64,000 nucleotides of DNA from Neorhizobium sp. SOG26 (GTDB taxonomy: Bacteria > Pseudomonadota > Alphaproteobacteria > Rhizobiales > Rhizobiaceae), in contig NZ_CP025513.1 of NCBI RefSeq assembly GCF_003491345.1, forward strand, positions 248,001 through 312,000. Direction: 5' to 3'. The notes under the pieces were generated by a model. That model worked only from the letters and a program-made list of their open reading frames with translations. It had not been told where the DNA came from and searched no databases. Positions within the stretch are counted from its first letter, which is position 1, and each line of letters opens with the position of its first letter. Positions 51,742 through 58,932 of this stretch are shown here, piece by piece. A program made the position numbers and the translations under genes.

Positions 51742-52980
51742 ATGAGTGAAAGCATTTCCGATTTTGTAGTGGTTCCGGAAGACGCGGCGCGCAAGTTCAG
51801 GGAGCATCTTGGACTCCAGCCCAGCCAAACGCCTCGTATCGCTTTTTTGGCAGGCCCCGGTGATGTCGCCGGCACATTCGATCACTGGATCAGCGGAAGC
51901 TTCGATCCGCGGGTGCCGGTTGTCGCATATTCCACAATGTTCTACACGCTCATCGACAAGCTCCAGGCGATTGCCTTGCTGATTGCAGAACCGACGAACA
52001 TCCCCGAGAACCGTGACCCTCGATTCCGCTTCGTCAGCATCCCTCGGCCTCGGCCCGTCGGCAGGCTCTCCTATTGCAGAGCCAATTTCGCGTTCAGCCG
52101 ACGGGTGGTTCGCGAGTTGCAGTCTTACGAGCCTCATGTGGTGCTCGTCGGAACCGACACGCCTTGGTGGATCATGTCGTCGATCCCCCGCAGCACGAAG
52201 ATCATCTTGACGGCACATAACAATTTCTGGGCGATGGGCAGAAAATCGCTTTCCTGGAAGCAGCGCTTGAAGCGCAGGATCGAAAGCTCCGGCTTACGAC
52301 GTGTTACGGCCGGTGTCTGTACATCCGAAGAAACGAGGCGGCAGGTAATCGAGCTTAGCGGAAAGGACGGTCAGCGATTGTACACGGAGGTTCCACAAGT
52401 TCTTGCCAGGTTTCTTGCCTCCGCGCCTCGTGACGGCCAGCTGAGAACCATTCTATTTCTGGGGCGACTACAGGCCGAGAAAGGGGTGTTTGATCTTCTG
52501 GAAGCGTTCGAGGGAATTGCCGATCGGCATCCCGATACGACGCTCTCCTTCGCTGGTTCCGGTGAGGCGGAGGATGAATTACGGCGACGGGCAACCTCCT
52601 CCCGTTATGGCGATCGTATCCGACTGCTCGGGCGTCTCAACGCGGAAGATGTTCATCAGCAGCTTGCGGAAACGGACGTCCTCGTCTGCCCGACCCGGAG
52701 CGAATTTCCTGAAGGTCTTGCCCTGGTGGTGTTGGAGGCAGCTGTCCACGGCGTACCGACGATCTTGAGTTCGGTTGTCCCGGCGAAAGAACTGGTCGTC
52801 GATGGATGCCTGGAATTTCCTGCAGACGACACCGAAGCATTGGAAGCGTCATTAAAATCCCTGGCGGCGGATGTTCAGAAGCTGCAGCAGCTGCGGGCCA
52901 AGGTGACAGAGGGCCGCGAAAGATTCTTCAATCGCTCCTTGTCCTGGGGCACCATGCTTTACTCCGCCCTCTTATGGTAA
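51742..52980 (+). CDS. GT4-family glycosyltransferase
   Basis: 412 residues. The N-terminal acceptor half is atypical (RIAFLAGPGDVAGTFDHWIS). The donor half has TILFLGRLQAEKGVFDLLEA, TTLSFAGSGEAEDELRRRAT, IRLLGRLNAEDVHQQLAE and RSEFPEGLALVVLEAAVHGV (E-x7-E type). It is the last EPS glycosyltransferase before the secretion operon and is followed by a strong terminator at 53149-53188. Donor and acceptor unknown. Confidence 0.87.
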   Translation: MSESISDFVVVPEDAARKFREHLGLQPSQTPRIAFLAGPGDVAGTFDHWISGSFDPRVPVVAYSTMFYTLIDKLQAIALLIAEPTNIPENRDPRFRFVSIPRPRPVGRLSYCRANFAFSRRVVRELQSYEPHVVLVGTDTPWWIMSSIPRSTKIILTAHNNFWAMGRKSLSWKQRLKRRIESSGLRRVTAGVCTSEETRRQVIELSGKDGQRLYTEVPQVLARFLASAPRDGQLRTILFLGRLQAEKGVFDLLEAFEGIADRHPDTTLSFAGSGEAEDELRRRATSSRYGDRIRLLGRLNAEDVHQQLAETDVLVCPTRSEFPEGLALVVLEAAVHGVPTILSSVVPAKELVVDGCLEFPADDTEALEASLKSLAADVQKLQQLRAKVTEGRERFFNRSLSWGTMLYSALLW

Positions 52981-53148
52981 CCAACCCGTCGCTTTTTCAA
53001 ACTCCCGTTCGCTTTTCGTCGCTGCTGCATCCAAAGATGGAGACGGATGTCTAGTCATGTGAAAGCGCTTCCGTAGCGACTAATTCGTTTGATTGAGTTG
53101 AATCAATACAAGCAATAGTTAATACTACTTAAGTCAAACAGTCTGATG

Positions 53149-53188
53149 GAGGCTCGAACGGGAAAAACGATCGAGCCTCTTCTTTTTG
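53149..53188 (+). terminator. Rho-independent terminator
   Basis: Nine-base stem GAGGCTCGA (53149-53157) and TCGAGCCTC (53171-53179), loop of about 13, followed by TTCTTTTT. It lies 169 bases after the GT4 stop codon, between convergent genes, and should end plus-strand EPS transcription. On the other strand no U-run follows. Confidence 0.85.
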
Positions 53189-53236
53189 CATGGTAAATTT
53201 ACCTGAAATGTCAAGTCCACCAATGGACTTGCGTGT

Positions 53237-54577
53237 TCAGCGCTCAGAGAAGGCTCTCGACATGCTGTCGGTCACAGGTTTCGCCAGATAGCTGAAGAAC
53301 GTCCTCAGCGCGGTCTGTATCATGATCTCGGCCGGCATGCCCGGCTGCGGCGTGAAACCCCTCACCCGCGCGATCTCCTCCGGCGTGACCTGAATCCGAG
53401 CAAGGTAGACGTCCTGATTTGCGGGACCTGCCTTGCTGTCTTCCAGAGCATCGGCCGAGACGTAGAAAACCTCGCCCGTAAGAACGGGGGTCGTGCGCTG
53501 GTTCAGGGCTGTCAGGCGCACCGTCGCTTGTTGCCCCACCTTCACGTTGTCGATTTCTGTACGCGGCACCTTCGCCTCGACGATCAACGGAGCCGCCGCA
53601 GGCAGGATTTCCATGATCCCCTTGCCGCTTTCGATCACGCCGCCTGTTGTATGGTAATATGTGCGAACGACAGTTCCCGAAACTGGTGCAAGGATTGTCG
53701 TACGACGAAGCACATCGTCCGCCTCGCGAGATTGCTCCCGCGCGGCATCCCGCTCGCCTTGTATCGATTGCAGCCGATCAAGCGCCTCCTCGCGACATGC
53801 GTCCTCGGCGCGGGTAATCTCCTGCTGGCTCTTCAGCAATTGCGCTCCTGTTTCCGCAATTTCCGATCCGAGCCTGCCGATTTGTCCTTCCGCATCGGCA
53901 ATGGCCCGCTGCAGCGACTTCACTTCGGTAGCACGCAGGAGGCCTTTGGCGAGGAGGGCGCGTTTAGTATCGTACTCGTCTTGCAGCAGCAGAAGCTGCG
54001 TCGTGATGGCCTGGCGGTGACGCACATAGCCTTCGCTTCGAAACTCCAGCGCCTTGTTGTTCTGCGTGAGAAGCGCGATCTCACCCTTCAGCTTCGCTCT
54101 CTGAGCTTTGAAGTTCAATTGCTGGGTCAGCAGTATGGCTGAAACGTCCGGATCATCCTTGAATTCATCGAAATACGGGGGTACGGCCATCGTCTCCGCG
54201 CCATCTGCTTGAGCGGCAAGACGTGCAGCCGTCGCCTCGAGCCTGATGCGCCGGAGAAAATACTCCCGCTTCTTCGCCAGCGCTGCGGTTTCATCGAGCC
54301 GGACAACCGGCTGGTTCTCCGCGACCTGGTCGCCTTCCTTCACCAGCAGCTCCCGAATTATACCGCCTTCGAAATGCTGGACGATCTTGTTTCGGCCGGT
54401 CGCGACGAAGCTTCCCTGAGCAATGACGGCGGCTGCCAAGGGCGCTGTCGCGGCCCAGGTGCCGAAGCCGCCAAATGCGAACACGGTGAGGGTAAGACCA
54501 GCCAGCGTCTGCTTCCAGACGGACCGCGGAACCTCCGCATACCATTCGAGGTCGTGAACCTTTGCTTCTTGAGACAT
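53237..54577 (-). CDS. Type I secretion membrane fusion protein (HlyD/PrtE family)
   Basis: 446 residues. Membrane anchor at about 22-45 (TLAGLTLTVFAFGGFGTWAA), then the lipoyl/barrel-sandwich half (QGSFVATGRNKIVQHFEGG, IIRELLVKEGDQVAENQPVV), a long alpha-hairpin coiled coil (about 110-270), the second lipoyl half (ILAPVSGTVVRTYYHTTGG) and the C-terminal beta-barrel (LTGEVFYVSADALEDSKAGP). It bridges the inner-membrane ABC exporter to an outer-membrane TolC-type channel, which is not encoded here. It starts 11 bases after the ABC gene stop, so both are one operon. Confidence 0.92.
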   Translation of the reverse strand: MSQEAKVHDLEWYAEVPRSVWKQTLAGLTLTVFAFGGFGTWAATAPLAAAVIAQGSFVATGRNKIVQHFEGGIIRELLVKEGDQVAENQPVVRLDETAALAKKREYFLRRIRLEATAARLAAQADGAETMAVPPYFDEFKDDPDVSAILLTQQLNFKAQRAKLKGEIALLTQNNKALEFRSEGYVRHRQAITTQLLLLQDEYDTKRALLAKGLLRATEVKSLQRAIADAEGQIGRLGSEIAETGAQLLKSQQEITRAEDACREEALDRLQSIQGERDAAREQSREADDVLRRTTILAPVSGTVVRTYYHTTGGVIESGKGIMEILPAAAPLIVEAKVPRTEIDNVKVGQQATVRLTALNQRTTPVLTGEVFYVSADALEDSKAGPANQDVYLARIQVTPEEIARVRGFTPQPGMPAEIMIQTALRTFFSYLAKPVTDSMSRAFSER

Positions 54578-54588
54578 GCTGCCCCCTC

Positions 54589-56754
54589 CTATTCGATCTG
54601 GTGCCCGAAAGAGCCGGTATTGATATCGATGCCTCGTGCCTCGATCGCTTTGAGAACCTCCATCCGCTTTCCGAAAAGCGCGATCGTGCCGTTGGCCAGG
54701 ACGAGAATCTTGTCGACGGTTTGCAGCAAAGCCGGTCGCTGCGTTATGGTGACAACGGTGATCTTGTTCTCCTTTGCGTGTTGAAGCGCGCGCAGCAGTG
54801 CAACGTCACCAGCATTGTCCAGATTGGAATTGGGCTCATCCAGCACGACCAGATGCGGGTCGCCGAAGAAGGCCCTTGCCAACGCGATCCGCTGTTTCTG
54901 CCCGCCGGAGAGTGGCGAACCGTCGGCGGAAACCATCGTCTCGTAGCCGTAAGGAAGGCCCGCGATCATCTCGTGGACATCTGCCAGCATGGCAGCCCGG
55001 TAGATCATCTCATCGTCAACGTCCCGCCGCATGCGGGCGATGTTCGATTTTATCGTGCCTGGGAACAACTGCACATCCTGGGGCAGATAGCCGATGTTCT
55101 CGCCAAACTGCCGCTGATCCCAGTTGCGTAGATCCATAAGATCGAGCCGGACATTGCCTGACGTCGGCATGATCGAGCCGACCAGCATCTTTCCAAGCGT
55201 GGTCTTGCCTGCGCCGGAATTGCCGATGACCGCAAGAGAGTCGCCCGGCTGCAGAGAGAATGACAAACCATTCAGCACCACGCGCTTCGTGCCCTGCGGC
55301 ACATAAAGAAGCCGCTCTACGTCCAATCGCCCTTCCGGCTTCGGGAGATTAAGACGTTCAAAGTTGAACGGAGAGGATTTGAGAAGGCTGGTGATCCGGC
55401 CATAAGCCGCACGAGATTGGCTATACTGGTTCCAACCCTCGATTGCGCCCTCGATTGGCGCCAATGCCCGTCCGGCGATGATAGAGGCCGCAATGACCAT
55501 GCCGCCGGTTAGTTCGCCTTCGATCGACAGAAAAGCACCCCAGCCGAGCATGCCGATCTGTGTCAGAAGCCGACAGGCCTTCGAGATCGCCGCAATTGTG
55601 ATGTTGCGGTCCTGGGCGATGACCTGCGCCTTCAACGATGTTGCCGTATCCTTTCCCCACAGGTGAACAGTTTCGGGGATCATCGCGAGCGCGTTGATGA
55701 TCTGCGAGTTGCGGGACATGGCTTCGAGGTGAAGGTTGGCCTTCACCTGTGCAGTGTTGGCTTCCCCGAAAGGCTCTGCCGTCATCCGCTGGTTGATCTG
55801 CGTGAAGGCCAGCAGCATGATCCCGGTCAGGATGACGATCATCCCCAGATGCGGGTGGATCAGGAAAACCGCCAACACGAAAAGCGGTGCGATCGGCGCA
55901 TCAAGGAAAGAGAGAAGCGTCCGGGAAACGAGAAACGCGCGGACCTGCTGCAGGTCACCCAGCACCTGATACTCCTTGCCATTGCCGTGAAGCGAGGCGC
56001 GGGCGGCGGCACTAAGGATAGGCGCTCCCAGTTGAGCGGCAACTTCGACCGCGGTCCTCATGAGAATGAAGCGCCGAAGCGCATCGAACGCAGCTTGCAG
56101 GATGACCGCACCGACAATGACAATCGTGAGCATGATCAGGGTGTCGATGGAGCGGCTCGTCAGCACGCGGTCGGAGATCTGGAACAGGTAGATCGGGATT
56201 GCGAGCACGAGGATGTTGCTTGCGATCGTAAACAGCATCACGATCGAAAGATTGACGCGCACGGCTCTGACGCCTGCCCTCAGGCTTTCGGAAAAGTCGA
56301 TCGGGGGGAGACGCTTGTGAAACGATCCTCCGCCGGAACCGGAGCCCGAAGTCGGAGATTTGCCGAAAGCCCTGGTGTCCGACCGCTGCGGTCCGGTGTC
56401 TCCATCTATGGTCACCATGCCTTCCGGTGACTTGGCTTCCGTTGCTCTGCGCCCATCCGGTTTGGAGCGCGCTTCGAATGCATGGTCGATAGCTGGTTCA
56501 CCGGTCGGCAGCGGGACGATCTCGGCTGTGGCGGATCCTTCTGGACCAGGTGGGTTCCCCTGTGTCTGCCCCCTCGGTTCAAGCTTCGATATCGTTGCGG
56601 AGCGCGGAGCGTTCTCGATCGTCAGCTTCAGGCATTCTTCCACGGCGCGCTCCAGCGTAGCATAGATTTCCTCATCGGTTGGTTGATTGCGGGGCTGATG
56701 GTCATCAGCCTGCATCGTCGCTCTGTTCGTTTCCGACATGATCGCCCCCATCAT
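54589..56754 (-). CDS. Type I secretion ABC transporter with long N-terminal extension and H-loop His to Gln change
   Basis: 721 residues (about 575-600 is usual for PrtD/AprD). Residues 1-150 form a polar, Pro/Gly/Ser-rich extension. Membrane segments about 170-430 match PrtD-type exporters. The ATPase has Walker A GNSGAGKTT (511-519), LSGGQKQR (615-622) and Walker B LVVLDEPNSNLD, but the H-loop reads TITQRP (Q672) where His is expected; this was checked in the DNA (CAG at 54736-54741 region, complementary strand). The start overlaps the upstream 687-residue gene's stop (ATGA); MSETN at codon 6 is an alternative. Expected cargo: the two unusual proteins encoded just upstream. Confidence 0.92.
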   Translation of the reverse strand: MMGAIMSETNRATMQADDHQPRNQPTDEEIYATLERAVEECLKLTIENAPRSATISKLEPRGQTQGNPPGPEGSATAEIVPLPTGEPAIDHAFEARSKPDGRRATEAKSPEGMVTIDGDTGPQRSDTRAFGKSPTSGSGSGGGSFHKRLPPIDFSESLRAGVRAVRVNLSIVMLFTIASNILVLAIPIYLFQISDRVLTSRSIDTLIMLTIVIVGAVILQAAFDALRRFILMRTAVEVAAQLGAPILSAAARASLHGNGKEYQVLGDLQQVRAFLVSRTLLSFLDAPIAPLFVLAVFLIHPHLGMIVILTGIMLLAFTQINQRMTAEPFGEANTAQVKANLHLEAMSRNSQIINALAMIPETVHLWGKDTATSLKAQVIAQDRNITIAAISKACRLLTQIGMLGWGAFLSIEGELTGGMVIAASIIAGRALAPIEGAIEGWNQYSQSRAAYGRITSLLKSSPFNFERLNLPKPEGRLDVERLLYVPQGTKRVVLNGLSFSLQPGDSLAVIGNSGAGKTTLGKMLVGSIMPTSGNVRLDLMDLRNWDQRQFGENIGYLPQDVQLFPGTIKSNIARMRRDVDDEMIYRAAMLADVHEMIAGLPYGYETMVSADGSPLSGGQKQRIALARAFFGDPHLVVLDEPNSNLDNAGDVALLRALQHAKENKITVVTITQRPALLQTVDKILVLANGTIALFGKRMEVLKAIEARGIDINTGSFGHQIE

Positions 56755-58814
56755 CCCAGCATGTGCTGCATTCCATCATGCTGATACTGCGCGTCATGGA
56801 GAGGCGGCGTGAAATGGTCCGTGGCATGGGCGCCGTCGTTGAGCATCGCATCATCGAGGAAGAGGACTGCTTCGTTGACCAGAACGTTTGGATCGAGTCC
56901 GAGAAGTTCCGGCCGGTGGGTGATCAGTTCAGCCTGAAACAGTGTTTCCTGCGAATATTGCTCACCCCCCACATAGGTCCGACCGAACGAGTCGAGGTCG
57001 ACGATGGCAGCAGCGTTGATCAAAGTGTTGCCGCCTGTGGCTATGGACCACTCAGCATCGCTGTCAGGCCGAACCGCCTTCATGGCAAGGGCGATCTGAT
57101 CGCTGTCGCCCAGGATTGCTGTCTGCTTGATGTACTGGATGTTGACCAGATCCCCGCTGACATAGAGGACACTCAAGGCGCCGCGGCCAGCGAAGGAGGG
57201 ATCGGTGAGAACGTCACTATGAAGCCGGTAAGCGCCACTGGCGAAATCTTGCGCCGTCTCGGCGTAACCCTCCGACATGTCGCCGAAACGATCGCCTCCG
57301 CCGACGTTGCGGATCAGCGCCTCGTTCCACAGCAGGTTGCTACCATGCGAAACAGTCCCATGACCCGCGGTTTCGAATCCCGCGACGGCACCGACGACGT
57401 CGTTGTCGAACAGTATATTTGTTTGGTGGATGATGCTCGCATCGTAGAGCGATCCGCCGACGATGATCAGATCGTACCTCTTCGACAGCTCGAAGATGGA
57501 CGTGTGATTGGCGCTTGTATTGTCGCCGGCGATCACGTTTGTCGTCACACCCGAGGAAGACAGGATGCCGATATCGTTGTCGGACATGAATATATACTGC
57601 TCGAGCCAGTTCGTGATAACGAGATCGCCCTTGATCTCGGCGACGGCCCAGGCTGAGGGGAAACCGCTCGTCGCCGCTGCAACGTCCGCGTTGTCCTCCA
57701 GAGGATCTGTTCGTTCGAATGTCGCGATGTTGAACAACTCGGTCGGCACGTCGCCCTTCGTCCAGTCTTCCAACGCCGATGTGATCGCGTCGCTGTCCTG
57801 GATGACATTCGTCTGGACGATGGCATTGACTTCAACATGGTTGCCGACCACGGCCGTGACCGTAGCCCCAGTCCACAGGTTGTTGACGACCGCCTCGTTG
57901 ACCGCCACGTTGTTGCCTCCGACGAACTCGACACGATCATCTATGGTGATCGAACCGTCAGGTGAGACAACGACATTCGGCTCTGGGCCATCGTCCTCCC
58001 AGTTTTCGTTTCTCGGTTCATCCTCCGCCGCAGCTGCGTCCTCCTCATCCGTCTCGTCTTCAGGTGAAAAGTAGTCCTTGAGCACGGGAGCAACTGTCAC
58101 GATCTGGCCGTTGACATAGGTTCCGGTAAGAACGTCCGACTGCTTAACAAAAAAAAGGGGCTGGTTTCCCGCATCCTCTGGCGCGACGAGAGGTGCTGCA
58201 GCAAGACCCCTCAGCTCCGCCGCAATCGAATCGATCAGGTCGATGATCTCGGTGGTCGACCCAGGTCTCGCAAATTCCCGAAGTGGCGACGCGTCAAGAG
58301 CGTCGCGCGCGGCCTCCAAGATTTCGGCCTTGTCGATAGCCTCCGGACTAAACACCATTCCGCTGCCGCCGACACTGAAGGTATCGTCATCGGACAGAGA
58401 CGCGGCTTGAACAAGGTAGTTGGCGACTGAGCCAGGCGGCTCGATGGTCCGGACTAAGGACGCGCGCCCAAGCTGTGCCGATAAAAACAGATGGTCAGGA
58501 TGATCGATGACATCCTGGCTGTCATCCAATCCCACAGTTGGAATCGGTGGATGGGCAATGTCACCGGACAGTTTGGGATGCCAGAGCGGCGCCGTATAGC
58601 TTGGCGCCTTGTAATTAACTTCAGGGTCAAATCCCACAAAATCGTACGGAGCTTCGAACGCATCCGGTACGAAAGGTTGCGAGTTAAGATGATGTTTGGA
58701 TGCATAATATGAGAAGTCACCATAGGCATTTCTGAGCTGTGCTTCTTCGACCGCTAGCTGGAAAAGACCGATGAAATGCGAGATGTCTTCGGTAATCTTG
58801 TCCATGGTCGTCAT
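56751..58814 (-). CDS. Candidate T1SS cargo: 687-residue protein with two alternating repeat motifs
   Basis: 687 residues from ATG 58814 (AAGGGG 9 bases upstream; an upstream start at 58856 is weaker). Residues 1-290: helical head and acidic linker (EDETDEEDAAAAEDEP). Residues about 298-660 alternate two short motifs: A, G-(D/N/S)-x5-(I/L)-x-Q-x3-(I/F)-x-D-x-D, at about 322, 394, 451, 550 and a degraded one at 614; and B, GGN-x3-NEA-x-(I/V)-x-N, at about 298, 428, 489, 591 and 640. A beta-solenoid-like fold is my inference. No signal peptide and no RTX nonapeptides. I recognise no family; its stop overlaps the ABC exporter start by 4 bases, which points to secretion by that exporter. Confidence 0.85.
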   Translation of the reverse strand: MTTMDKITEDISHFIGLFQLAVEEAQLRNAYGDFSYYASKHHLNSQPFVPDAFEAPYDFVGFDPEVNYKAPSYTAPLWHPKLSGDIAHPPIPTVGLDDSQDVIDHPDHLFLSAQLGRASLVRTIEPPGSVANYLVQAASLSDDDTFSVGGSGMVFSPEAIDKAEILEAARDALDASPLREFARPGSTTEIIDLIDSIAAELRGLAAAPLVAPEDAGNQPLFFVKQSDVLTGTYVNGQIVTVAPVLKDYFSPEDETDEEDAAAAEDEPRNENWEDDGPEPNVVVSPDGSITIDDRVEFVGGNNVAVNEAVVNNLWTGATVTAVVGNHVEVNAIVQTNVIQDSDAITSALEDWTKGDVPTELFNIATFERTDPLEDNADVAAATSGFPSAWAVAEIKGDLVITNWLEQYIFMSDNDIGILSSSGVTTNVIAGDNTSANHTSIFELSKRYDLIIVGGSLYDASIIHQTNILFDNDVVGAVAGFETAGHGTVSHGSNLLWNEALIRNVGGGDRFGDMSEGYAETAQDFASGAYRLHSDVLTDPSFAGRGALSVLYVSGDLVNIQYIKQTAILGDSDQIALAMKAVRPDSDAEWSIATGGNTLINAAAIVDLDSFGRTYVGGEQYSQETLFQAELITHRPELLGLDPNVLVNEAVLFLDDAMLNDGAHATDHFTPPLHDAQYQHDGMQHMLG

Positions 58815-58932
58815 GACACGGACCCCTTGTCGATATGCCTGCTTGGCGATTTGCAATAGTGGACTGCGCAGCGATGCGCAGTCCGTTCGTCATAGCTTCG
58901 CTCCCCGGAAGCGGTCCCCCTTGATCTGGCCC

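Noticed and set aside
53213-53230. Small hairpin AAGTCCA-CCAA-TGGACTT as terminator for the secretion operon
   Set aside because: A seven-base stem just after the membrane fusion gene stop, but no T-run follows on that strand; not strong enough to list.
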